DNA of 64,000 nucleotides from assembly GCA_037481655.1 (NCBI GenBank), contig JBBFLF010000008.1, positions 60,514 to 124,513 on the forward strand. Direction: 5' to 3'. The number at the start of each line of letters is the position of its first letter. Position 1 is the first letter of the stretch. Positions 17,258-24,952 of this stretch are shown here, in pieces. Source of the stretch: Desulfobaccales bacterium (GTDB lineage: Bacteria > Desulfobacterota > Desulfobaccia > Desulfobaccales > 0-14-0-80-60-11). The notes below the pieces were generated by a model that had not been told where the DNA came from, did no database searches, and worked only from the letters and a program-made list of their open reading frames with translations. The position numbers were made by a program, and so were the translations under genes.

Positions 17258-18301
17258 ATGGAATACACGCTGGCGGAACTGGCCGCCCGCCTGGGCGGGG
17301 AGCTCAGGGGGCCTGCGGACCTGAAGGTCTCCGGAATCGCGGCCGTGGACCAGGCCACCCCCCGGGATCTGAGCTTCATCGCCCAGAAGCGGTATCTCAA
17401 AAAGGTCCCTGCCAGCCAGGCGGCGGCCTTCCTCGTCTCCCCGGAGTGGGCCGATCTGGGACGGCCCTGCATCGTGGTGCCCCAGCCCTATCTGGCCTAT
17501 GCCCGGGCCGCGGCCCTCTTTGCCCCCCCGCCCTGGCGTTGGCCGGGGGTGAGCGAGCAGGCCTATCTGGGCGAGGGCGTCCACCTGGGGGCGGAGGTCT
17601 CCGTGGCCCCCTTTGCCTTCATCGGCGACGGCTGCCGCCTGGGCGACCGGGTGACCATCGGCCCCGGGTGCGTCCTGGGCCGGGAGGTGGAGATCGGCCC
17701 CGACAGTTATCTCCACCCTCGGGTCACCGTCCTGGACCGCTGCCGCGTGGGGGCCCGGGTCATCATTCACAGCGGCGCGGTCATCGGCGCCGACGGCTTC
17801 GGCTACGTCCCCACCCCCCAGGGCCACGAAAAGATCCCCCAGCTGGGGATTGTGGTCATCGAAGACGACGTGGAGATCGGCGCCAACACCACCATTGACC
17901 GGGCCGCCCTGGGCGAGACCCGCATCGGCCGGGGCACCAAGATCGACAACCTGGTGCAGGTGGCCCACAACGTGGTGGTGGGGGAGCACTCCATCCTGGT
18001 GGCCCAGGTGGGCATCGCCGGCTCCGCCAAGCTGGGGAAACGGGTGGTTCTGGGCGGCCAGGCTGCGGTGGTGGGCCATCTGGAGGTGGGGGACGGCGTC
18101 CAGGTGGGGGGCAAAAGCGCCCTCACCCACTCCGTGGGCCCCGGCCAGGTGATGCTTGGTTCCCCGGCCCGGCCCTACAAGGAGTTCCTGGCCATGCACG
18201 GCGTCATGGTCAAGCTGCCGGACCTCTACAAGCGATTGAAGAAACTGGAGCACCAGGTGGCCGCCCTGACCGGCGGCACGCCTCCTGAGACGGAGTCATG
18301 A
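17258..18301 (+). CDS. lpxD: UDP-3-O-(3-hydroxyacyl)glucosamine N-acyltransferase
   Basis: The 347-residue protein has an N-terminal uridine-binding domain followed by a left-handed beta-helix of hexapeptide repeats (about 100-290) and a C-terminal helix (LYKRLKKLEHQVAAL). The catalytic His region is AHNVVVGEHS. It adds the second 3-hydroxyacyl chain in lipid A synthesis. The stop overlaps the fabZ start (ATGA), indicating translational coupling within the lpx cluster. Confidence 0.96.
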   Translation: MEYTLAELAARLGGELRGPADLKVSGIAAVDQATPRDLSFIAQKRYLKKVPASQAAAFLVSPEWADLGRPCIVVPQPYLAYARAAALFAPPPWRWPGVSEQAYLGEGVHLGAEVSVAPFAFIGDGCRLGDRVTIGPGCVLGREVEIGPDSYLHPRVTVLDRCRVGARVIIHSGAVIGADGFGYVPTPQGHEKIPQLGIVVIEDDVEIGANTTIDRAALGETRIGRGTKIDNLVQVAHNVVVGEHSILVAQVGIAGSAKLGKRVVLGGQAAVVGHLEVGDGVQVGGKSALTHSVGPGQVMLGSPARPYKEFLAMHGVMVKLPDLYKRLKKLEHQVAALTGGTPPETES

Positions 18302-18753
18302 GCGCACCCACGTCCCTGGACCTGGCCGACATCAAACGCCTGCTGCCGCACCGTTATCCCTTCCTCCTGGTGGACCGCATCCTGGAGCTGGAGATCGGCA
18401 AACGGGTGGTGGGCCTGAAAAACGTCACCTTAAACGAACCCTTTTTCCCCGGCCACTTCCCCAACAACCCGGTCATGCCGGGAGTGCTCATCATCGAAGC
18501 CATGGCCCAGGTGGGGGGGATCCTGGCCCTGCTGTCCACCCCGGATCTCCAGGAGGAGCCCGCCATCTACCTCATGGGGGTGGACAAGATGCGCTTCCGC
18601 AAACCGGTCATCCCCGGGGATCAGCTGATCATGGAGCTCACCACCATCCGGGGCGGCCGGAAGTTCTACAAAATGGCGGGCAAGGCCTTCGTCAATCAGA
18701 CCCTGGTGGCGGAAGGGGAGCTCATGGCCGCCGTGGGCAGCGAAGGGGGGTGA
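18298..18753 (+). CDS. fabZ: 3-hydroxyacyl-[acyl-carrier-protein] dehydratase
   Basis: The 151-residue hot-dog fold enzyme carries the catalytic His and Glu in GHFPNNPVMPGVLIIEAMAQ. It dehydrates 3-hydroxyacyl-ACP in fatty-acid synthesis and competes with LpxA/LpxD for the same substrate pool. It overlaps lpxD by 4 nt at the start and is followed by lpxA after 2 nt. Confidence 0.97.
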   Translation: MSAPTSLDLADIKRLLPHRYPFLLVDRILELEIGKRVVGLKNVTLNEPFFPGHFPNNPVMPGVLIIEAMAQVGGILALLSTPDLQEEPAIYLMGVDKMRFRKPVIPGDQLIMELTTIRGGRKFYKMAGKAFVNQTLVAEGELMAAVGSEGG

Positions 18754-18755
18754 GG

Positions 18756-19568
18756 ATGGCCCGCATTCACCCCACCGCCATCGTGGACCCCGCGGCGGAG
18801 CTGGGTCCCGGGGTCACGGTGGGCCCGTACAGCATCATCGCCGGCCAGGTGACCATCGGCGCCGACACCGAGATCGGCCCCCACGTGGTCATCAAGGAAT
18901 TCACCACCATCGGGGCCCGCTGCCGCATCTTCCAGTTCGCCTCGGTGGGGGAGATCCCCCAGGATCTGAAGTTTCAGGGCGAGCGCACTGAGCTCATCAT
19001 CGGGGATGACAACACCATCCGGGAGTATGCCACCCTGCACCGGGGCACCGGCGCCGGCGGCGGTGTCACCCGGGTGGGCCACGGCAACCTTTTCATGGCC
19101 TACACCCACGTGGCCCACGACTGCATCATCGGCAACGGCGTCATCATGTCCAACGCCGCCACCCTGGCGGGCCACATCCTGGTGGAGGACCGGGCCATCA
19201 TCAGCGGTCTGGCCGCCATCCATCAGTTCTGCCGCATCGGCCGCCACTCCTTTGTGGGGGGCGCCTCCGCAGTGGCCCGGGATGTGCCGCCCTACAGCCT
19301 GGTGTACGGCAACCGGGCCAAGCTCATGGGCCTCAACCTGGTGGGCCTCAAGCGGGCCGGCTTCAGCGACACCACCATCCAGGCCCTGCGCCAGGCCTTT
19401 GAGCTCCTCTTCCTCTCTCCCACGGGCACCCTGAAGGAGGCGGTGGCCAAGGTCCGGGAGGAGTGGGGCCACGTCCCGGAAGTGCAGCACCTCCTCACCT
19501 TCGTGGAGACCTCCGAGCGAGGCATCACCCCTGCCAATGGCCGGGAAAATCGGACTCATCGCGGGTAG
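18756..19568 (+). CDS. lpxA: UDP-N-acetylglucosamine O-acyltransferase
   Basis: From the ATG at 18756 (AAGGGGG just upstream, inside the end of fabZ) the protein is 270 residues. The hexapeptide beta-helix covers about 1-185, with the catalytic His region AYTHVAHDC and the LVYGNRAKLMGLNLVGLKR segment typical of LpxA. It catalyses the first step of lipid A synthesis. The GTG at 18750 overlapping fabZ is the alternative start. Its 3' end overlaps lpxI by 32 nt. Confidence 0.96.
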   Translation: MARIHPTAIVDPAAELGPGVTVGPYSIIAGQVTIGADTEIGPHVVIKEFTTIGARCRIFQFASVGEIPQDLKFQGERTELIIGDDNTIREYATLHRGTGAGGGVTRVGHGNLFMAYTHVAHDCIIGNGVIMSNAATLAGHILVEDRAIISGLAAIHQFCRIGRHSFVGGASAVARDVPPYSLVYGNRAKLMGLNLVGLKRAGFSDTTIQALRQAFELLFLSPTGTLKEAVAKVREEWGHVPEVQHLLTFVETSERGITPANGRENRTHRG

Positions 19569-20385
19569 CGGCCAGTTCCCCTTCCTCTGTGCCCGGGCCG
19601 CCCGGAGCCGGGGCCTCAGGGTCATCGCCGTGGCCCACCGGCAGGAGACTGACCCCGCCCTGGCGGAGCTGGTGGATGAGCTGCACTGGGTGTACGTGGG
19701 GCAGTTGGGGAAGATCATCCGCATCTTCAAGGCCGCCGGAGTCACCCAGGCCCTGATGGCCGGGGCGGTGAACCGGGGCCGGCTCTTTCGCCATTTCCGG
19801 CCGGATCTGCGGGCCTTGAGCGTGCTCCGGCGGGTGGGGCCGGGAAGGGATGACCAGCTCCTCCGGGCCGTGGCCGACGAAATGGAGCGGGAAGGGATCA
19901 CCATCGAGCCCGCCACCCTCTTTCAGGAGGAGCTCCTGGCCCCGGCAGGGCCCCTCACCCGGCACCGGCCCAACCGCCGGCAGCAGGCGGACATCGCCTT
20001 CGGCTACCAGATGGCCAAGGAGATCGGCCGTCTGGACCTGGGGCAGTGCGTGGTGGTGCGCAATCAGGTGGTCACTGCGGTGGAGGCGGTGGAGGGCACC
20101 GACGAGGCCATCCGGCGGGGAGGCCGCCTGGCCGGCCCCGGCGCGGTGGTGGTGAAGGTGGCCAAACCTCAGCAGGATCTGCGCTTCGACCAGCCGGCGG
20201 TGGGGCTGGCCACCATCGCCACCATGGCCGAGGTGGGGGCCCGGGTGCTGGCCATCGAAGCGGGCACCACCATCATCTTCGACCGGGAGGAGATGCTGAG
20301 GCGGGCCGACCGGGAGGGGATCGCGGTGTGGGGCATCGCCGCCCCCGCCCCCGAACAGCCCGGCAAGGGTGAGGCCCCCGTCTAA
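19537..20385 (+). CDS. lpxI: UDP-2,3-diacylglucosamine pyrophosphatase LpxI
   Basis: A 282-residue protein of the former DUF1009 family, starting MAGKIGLIAGSGQFPF, with GRDDQLLRAVADEME and a C-terminal RFDQPAVGLATIATM block. It converts UDP-2,3-diacylglucosamine to lipid X, replacing LpxH, which is the usual arrangement in alpha- and deltaproteobacteria. Overlap with lpxA implies translational coupling. lpxB and a Gfo/Idh-type gene, often next to it, are not present; the strand switches after it. Confidence 0.95.
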   Translation: MAGKIGLIAGSGQFPFLCARAARSRGLRVIAVAHRQETDPALAELVDELHWVYVGQLGKIIRIFKAAGVTQALMAGAVNRGRLFRHFRPDLRALSVLRRVGPGRDDQLLRAVADEMEREGITIEPATLFQEELLAPAGPLTRHRPNRRQQADIAFGYQMAKEIGRLDLGQCVVVRNQVVTAVEAVEGTDEAIRRGGRLAGPGAVVVKVAKPQQDLRFDQPAVGLATIATMAEVGARVLAIEAGTTIIFDREEMLRRADREGIAVWGIAAPAPEQPGKGEAPV

Positions 20386-20579
20386 GACAGAATCCTCATG
20401 GCCTGCTGACCCAGATCCAGCCGGAGCGCCAGACTATCTTTGGACCCCTGCCAATTTGACCACAGCGCCCCGGCCTCCCACGGATGACGGGCAGGCCCCG
20501 CAAAAAGTCCCCCGCCCCGCCCATCCTTTATTCTTTCTCCACCCCGTTGCCGTCCAGGAAGGGTCCTGGGTTAAACCGG

Positions 20580-21581
20580 CTACTGCACCAGGGACGGGGA
20601 GCCGGCCACCAGCCCGTAGTAGGAGGGACCACCGGGCTGGGTTCCGGGGGCGATGTAGTAATTCAGGGTCTCAGCCTCGATGCGTTTGTCCCCGCCCTGG
20701 GCATCCACCAAAGTGAGGCGGATGGCGGCAAAGCCCAGCACCTCAGCCCACCCGGTGTGGGCATCCGCCGGGATCACCGGCACCATCACGTCCCAGGTGC
20801 CTCCCCTGGCCTGTAGGGCTTTCCCCAGGCTCTTGAGGGTGGCGTCATCCACCCCCTCCTTGGGCTTGATGAAGTCCCCCACCTTCAGGGGCGGGCTCTC
20901 CAGCTTATCCTCAATAATGTCCCGGAGGAGGGAGGAGGCGGGGTTCTGCCAGAAAAAGGTGTGCCAGCAGCCGTCATCCCCGGGGGTGGGGCTGAGGTGG
21001 ATGACCAGCTTCTGGCCCACCGAGGGGAGCTTGTCGTTATCCACCGCCAGGGGCAGGGTCTTGGTGCCCGGCGGCACCTGGCCCACGGCGCCGCTCAGGG
21101 CGATGGCCCGGGCCGTCAGGGTGACGCTGGAGGAGCCGGTGATAATGCCGCCCACATAGAGGGACACCGGCTTGGTGGCCACCGCCTGCACCGCATTGAC
21201 GGTGAGCGGGTTGCCGCACCCGGTCTCGGTAAACACCTTGGTGGTGAGGTCGTAATAGCCCACCTGGATGCTGAGGTTGCCTCCGGGGAGGGGATTGGCA
21301 TCCGTGGGGTTGGAGGTGCCCAGGGACTGTGCGGCATTGACGGCCCGGGTGCAATCCAGGGAGATGGGCATCAACTTGCTGGCGCTGGTCCCCGGAAGGA
21401 AGAGCCGCTGGGCCCCGGCCAGGGCGGCGGCGTCCGCGGCCCGTTGCAATTCACTTTTCACCATGTAGAGATGGCCCAGATCGACGGTGATGGCCAGGAT
21501 GCCGATGGCCGCCGCCAGGGCAAAACCCATGAGGGGCAGCCCCACTCCTCGCTCCTCCCGCCAGAAACTCACGTGTCTCAT
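20580..21581 (-). CDS. TadG-like pilus assembly protein with a distinctive C-terminal domain
   Basis: The ATG at 21581 has an AGGAGAG site and gives 333 residues. A single N-terminal membrane helix (about 14-38) is followed by DLGHLYMVKSELQRAADAAALAGA, the signature of the TadG N-terminal family of Flp-type pilus assembly proteins. Residues from about 215 on form a separate domain that recurs, frameshifted, at 57.0-57.4 kb. It is downstream of a TadE-like gene in the same direction, and the pair shares a sigma-28-type promoter. The remaining Flp pilus machinery (TadA, TadZ, secretin) is not in the window. Confidence 0.82.
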   Translation of the reverse strand: MRHVSFWREERGVGLPLMGFALAAAIGILAITVDLGHLYMVKSELQRAADAAALAGAQRLFLPGTSASKLMPISLDCTRAVNAAQSLGTSNPTDANPLPGGNLSIQVGYYDLTTKVFTETGCGNPLTVNAVQAVATKPVSLYVGGIITGSSSVTLTARAIALSGAVGQVPPGTKTLPLAVDNDKLPSVGQKLVIHLSPTPGDDGCWHTFFWQNPASSLLRDIIEDKLESPPLKVGDFIKPKEGVDDATLKSLGKALQARGGTWDVMVPVIPADAHTGWAEVLGFAAIRLTLVDAQGGDKRIEAETLNYYIAPGTQPGGPSYYGLVAGSPSLVQ

Positions 21582-21623
21582 AGGCTCTCTCCTGCTTATT
21601 TGCCGCCCCAAGCGCTGCCTGGC

Positions 21624-22142
21624 CTACGGAGACGGCGGCACGCTGACATGCCACTCCGCCGCCATCACGGTGCGGGCCTGGAGGAAAAAGGTCTGGTCCC
21701 CGGGCTGTTGGCTGTAGCCGAAAAACGATCGGAAGTTGGGGAGCAGCATCATCCGGTAAGGAATCTGCTGCAGGGCGATGGTCACCAGGGTGCCGGAGGT
21801 GGTGTATTGCCAGGTGTAGCTGAACTGGCTGTTGCTCAGCACCAGGAGCTGGCCGCTGGCGTCTTTGATGCGGTGCTGGGTGAGGTAGTTCTGGACAATC
21901 TGGCGCACTTCGCTGATGGTCTTGGCGGGCCGCACGGTGGTGCCGTTATCCACCGCCTTGATGGCGGCCCGGGCCCCTTCCCGGGTGGCGTTGGTGAGCG
22001 CCTGTTTCTCCCAGAAGAGCATCCCCAGGTCCAGGGCCCCTCCCAGGATGAGGAGCAGGAGGGGCAGGATGAGGGCCAGCTCCAGGGTGACGTTGCCGGT
22101 TTCCCGGGGCCGGCGATGTGCGATCACCAGCGAATGGTTCAT
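21624..22142 (-). CDS. TadE-like pilus assembly protein
   Basis: The ATG at 22142 follows a GGAGGAGG run and gives 172 residues. The N-terminal membrane helix (about 16-45) contains the TadE pattern NVTLELALILPLLLLILGG, then LFWEKQALTNATREGARAA. Such pseudopilin-like proteins help assemble Flp pili or export surface proteins. It is 42 nt upstream of the TadG-like gene in the same operon. Confidence 0.85.
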   Translation of the reverse strand: MNHSLVIAHRRPRETGNVTLELALILPLLLLILGGALDLGMLFWEKQALTNATREGARAAIKAVDNGTTVRPAKTISEVRQIVQNYLTQHRIKDASGQLLVLSNSQFSYTWQYTTSGTLVTIALQQIPYRMMLLPNFRSFFGYSQQPGDQTFFLQARTVMAAEWHVSVPPSP

Positions 22143-22263
22143 CTCCTCCTCCAGCCCGCGATCTGCCACCGGTGGGTAAATCAGTGGAGCTGCCGGCCTG
22201 GGTCCTCGCCATGGCCTGCAATGAGCCTCTCAGCCGATGGTCGGCAGCCAGGGTCCATCTTTT

Positions 22264-22291
22264 TTATCGGCCAAAGACGCAGAAAACTTTA
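22264..22291 (-). promoter_or_regulatory. Sigma-28 (FliA)-type promoter of the tadE-tadG unit
   Basis: On the minus strand TAAAGTTT (22284-22291), a 12-nt spacer and GCCGATAA (22264-22271) match all 16 bases of the FliA consensus TAAAGTTT-N11-GCCGATAA, with one extra spacer base. It lies about 120 nt upstream of the TadE start. The remainder of the 22143-22473 intergenic stretch shows no other feature I can name. Confidence 0.7.
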
Positions 22292-22473
22292 ATGGCGGGA
22301 TTTTGCAGGGAGGAAATATTCGGCCTTCACAAGCAGGGCGCCGGCACTTTGGCTTCCGCCCATTCCCGGGACTTTGATGGGCACCTTCCCGGTTCAGGCA
22401 GGACCGGGACCGCCGGCTAGAAGGGGGAAGGAGAGACCAAGTTTCCCTCCTTCCCCCCATCAAACCTAGTCGC

Positions 22474-23712
22474 TTATCTGCTCTGGCTCACCTTGACATT
22501 CACCCCGGCCACGGAGATGGTGGCGTTGCGGGTCCGACGGGTAAGATTCGGCGAGACATTAAACAGCACTGTGCCGCTCCCGGTCACATACCCGGTGGGC
22601 GAGGTGATGGTGATCCAGGAGGCGCTGGTGGTGGGCTTCCAGGAGCTGCAGCCGCTGGCGGCGGAAGCAGTGACGGTGATCTTATAGCCGGTGCCGCCGG
22701 TGCGGGGGACGCTAAAGCTCGTGGGGCTGACGCTGTAGGTGCAGCTGGGCGGCGGCGGACTGGGACTGGCGGCCTGGTAGGCGATGGTGTAATACCCGAA
22801 CTCGCAGCCCTTGGGGGTGGCGCTGTTGGGCGCCAGCTGGTCATAGCCGATCCAGAAATAGCCGCTCATGCCCCAGCCGGTGCCCCAACTATTTTTGGCC
22901 AGAAAGGCCTGCTGGACGTCGTCATAGCCCACCAGTAAAATGGCGTGGCCGCCCTGGTAAGTGCCGGAGGTGTAGTGGTAGACCCCGCTTTTGTAGTAGT
23001 AAAAATCTGAGTAGACGTCCATGGTGGTGACCAATGGCCCATAAGTGTACAGGGCGTTTTTCAGGGCCTCCACCGTGGGCGAGGTGGCGCAGACATAGGC
23101 CCAGGCGTCGATGTCATAGGTGCTGGTGAAGACGGTGCTGCAGGCGCTGCTGCAGGTGCCGTTGGTGGCGGTATAGGGGTAGCAGGACTCCAGCGGCAGG
23201 CCGGTATCCCGGATGTAGTTTGAGGCTGAGCCGATATAGCCGCCGGCGCAGGAGCCCGCCCCGGAGCAGGAGACCAGCACCTGCTCCGACAGGTCAAGAT
23301 TTACTCCCGGAGTATTTTGGAGCCGGAGCTGATAGGACTCCAGGGCCCCAGCGGTGGCAAAGGCCCAGCAACTGCCGCAGTTTCCCTGATTGCGCACCGG
23401 CGTGACCCAGTTGCCGTTGTTGTTGCGCCAATCCAGGGCGGTGGGGAGCCCGGTCAGGGGTTCCTGGACGGCGGTGAGCAGCTCTTCGCCATCCGGCTCA
23501 TGCTTCTTGATCAGCCCCACCAAGGCCCGGCGCTTTTCCTTGGGGAGACGGGAGATGGGGTTCTCCCCGGCCTGCCAGCGACCCCCCCGGGCTTTGATGG
23601 CCGCCTGGATGTCCGCCAGCTCATCCGCCCATGCAGGCATCCCGAAAAAGAGGATCGCCAGGGCCAGAGCCACGCCGGTAAACCGGTGCAACTTTATCCG
23701 ATGCTCCTTCAT
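22474..23712 (-). CDS. Secreted papain-family cysteine protease with C-terminal BACON domain
   Basis: The ATG at 23712 follows AAGGAG and gives 412 residues. It has a signal peptide (about 1-29), a short propeptide, and a C1A catalytic domain with QGNCGSCWAF (Gln and Cys), GGHAILLVGYDD (His) and KNSWGTGWGMSGYFWIG (Asn). After a proline-rich linker (SPSPPPPS), residues about 325-412 form a BACON-type beta domain, usually thought to bind carbohydrate or mucin-like targets. It lies upstream of the TadE/TadG genes on the same strand and has its own sigma-28-like promoter. Confidence 0.92.
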   Translation of the reverse strand: MKEHRIKLHRFTGVALALAILFFGMPAWADELADIQAAIKARGGRWQAGENPISRLPKEKRRALVGLIKKHEPDGEELLTAVQEPLTGLPTALDWRNNNGNWVTPVRNQGNCGSCWAFATAGALESYQLRLQNTPGVNLDLSEQVLVSCSGAGSCAGGYIGSASNYIRDTGLPLESCYPYTATNGTCSSACSTVFTSTYDIDAWAYVCATSPTVEALKNALYTYGPLVTTMDVYSDFYYYKSGVYHYTSGTYQGGHAILLVGYDDVQQAFLAKNSWGTGWGMSGYFWIGYDQLAPNSATPKGCEFGYYTIAYQAASPSPPPPSCTYSVSPTSFSVPRTGGTGYKITVTASAASGCSSWKPTTSASWITITSPTGYVTGSGTVLFNVSPNLTRRTRNATISVAGVNVKVSQSR

Positions 23713-23818
23713 GAGATTCGCTCCTTTTCTTCCCAAGACTGGGACGATCGCCAGCCGGGGAGCCCCGCCTCCTGGCAGTGGCCTTTCCCGCCAGGTGCAG
23801 GCGCCTGCCTCATTCCCT

Positions 23819-23846
23819 CTATCGGCGACAAAAGGTAAGGGGATTA
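23819..23846 (-). promoter_or_regulatory. Sigma-28-like promoter of the papain-BACON gene
   Basis: On the minus strand TAATCCCC (23839-23846), a 12-nt spacer and GCCGATAG (23819-23826). The -10 matches 7 of 8 FliA consensus bases; the -35 keeps only the TAA core. The spacer length equals that of the much better copy ahead of tadE, which supports a shared sigma factor. It is about 105 nt upstream of the start codon. Confidence 0.5.
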
Positions 23847-23894
23847 TTTTTGCCCTTTTTCCAGAGGGCCTGGCCTTATCCGTCCCGGCGAGAC

Positions 23895-24806
23895 TCAGAC
23901 CCGCTCAAACAACGGCCGGCCCAACAGCCCCGTGGGCCGGAAAATCAACAGCACCAAAAGCAGGGAAAAGGCGACGAAATCCCGATAGGTGGAGGAGGGC
24001 AGGATGACCGGAGTGAAGATCTCCACCAGCCCGAGAATGAACCCCCCCAGCATGGCCCCCCGGATATTGCCGATCCCCCCCACCACCGCGGCGATGAAGG
24101 CCCACCAGCCGATGCGGATGCCCATGTAAGGGTCCAGCACCGGATAGGCCAGCCCATACATCAGGCCCCCGGCGGCGGCGATGGCGGAGCCCAGGGCAAA
24201 AGTGAGGGAGATGACCCGGTCCGCCGGCACCCCCATCAAGGGCACCAAGACCCGGTTGTAAGAGATGGCCCGCATGGCCATGCCCAACAGGGTACGGCGC
24301 ACCAGAAGATCCAACATGACCATGATGGCCGCCGCCAGGAGGATGATGAGGAGCTGCAAGGGGGTCACCGCCAGCCCCCCCAAAGGCAGCACGGTGGCGG
24401 GAATGAGGGCGGGGAACTGCCGCGGTTCCGGCCCCAGCATGGCCAGGGTGAAGTTCTCCAAAAACAGCCCCACCCCCAGGGCAGTGATCACCGCGGACAC
24501 CCGGGGCGCTCCCCGCAGCGGCCGGTAAGCCAACCGCTCGATGAGCACCCCCAAAAGCGCCGTCAGGGTCATGCTAAAGGTAAGAGCGCCAAGAAACACC
24601 ATAAGCGGCGGCAACTTGTACGGCAACCCCAGGAGAAACAGCGCCCCGGCCAGGCTGAGATACGCCCCCACCATGAAGATGTCCCCATGGGCGAAATTGA
24701 TCATGGTGAGGATGCCATACACCATGGTGTAACCCAGGGCAATGAGGGCATAGACGCTCCCCAACTGCACCGCATTCAAAACATGCTGCCCCAGGGTCTC
24801 GATCAT
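23895..24806 (-). CDS. livH: Branched-chain amino acid ABC transporter permease LivH
   Basis: A 303-residue inner-membrane protein with about eight helices, beginning MIETLGQHVLNAVQLGSVYAL and containing GYTMVYGILTMINFAHGD, the LivH hallmark. It pairs with LivM to form the channel for leucine, isoleucine, valine or related substrates. livK lies just upstream on the same strand, while livM, livG and livF are 16 kb away on the other strand. Two long hairpins separate it from livK. Confidence 0.94.
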   Translation of the reverse strand: MIETLGQHVLNAVQLGSVYALIALGYTMVYGILTMINFAHGDIFMVGAYLSLAGALFLLGLPYKLPPLMVFLGALTFSMTLTALLGVLIERLAYRPLRGAPRVSAVITALGVGLFLENFTLAMLGPEPRQFPALIPATVLPLGGLAVTPLQLLIILLAAAIMVMLDLLVRRTLLGMAMRAISYNRVLVPLMGVPADRVISLTFALGSAIAAAGGLMYGLAYPVLDPYMGIRIGWWAFIAAVVGGIGNIRGAMLGGFILGLVEIFTPVILPSSTYRDFVAFSLLLVLLIFRPTGLLGRPLFERV

Positions 24807-24819
24807 GGCGGATGAGCGT

Positions 24820-24861
24820 GGGGGAGGGGGCTAAGGGCCGCAGGCCCTTACCCCCTCCCCC
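24820..24861. repeat. GC-rich palindrome, A-type arm of a composite repeat
   Basis: An approximately 19-bp inverted repeat (GGGGGAGGGGGCTAAGGGCC and its complement, loop gca) lies between livK and livH. A closely similar palindrome is found at 63943-63986. The linker to the B-type palindrome at 24905-24944 is also shared between the two sites. Confidence 0.75.
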
Positions 24862-24904
24862 AGCCCCCCACCCCCAATCCCATAAAGGGTGGGGAGGGGG
24901 GTGC

Positions 24905-24944
24905 GGGGGGAGGGCAGGGAGCGGTGCTCCCTGGCCCTCCCCCC
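24905..24944. repeat. GC-rich palindrome, B-type, directly 3' of livK
   Basis: A stem of about 18 bp, read on the minus strand as GGGGGGAGGGCCAGGGAGC, loop acc, and the return arm GCTCCCTGCCCTCCCCCC. It starts about 8 nt after the livK stop. The same palindrome with its GGGTGGGGAGGGG flank occurs at 35.1, 44.8 and 63.8 kb. It probably ends or attenuates the livK message before livH and protects its 3' end. Confidence 0.75.
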
Positions 24945-24952
24945 GGGTTTAT

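Noticed and set aside
22170..22473. Possible c-di-GMP (GEMM) riboswitch ahead of tadE
   Set aside because: Scattered GCAAA and GCCAAAG motifs do not assemble into the conserved core; the region is better explained by the sigma-28 promoter.
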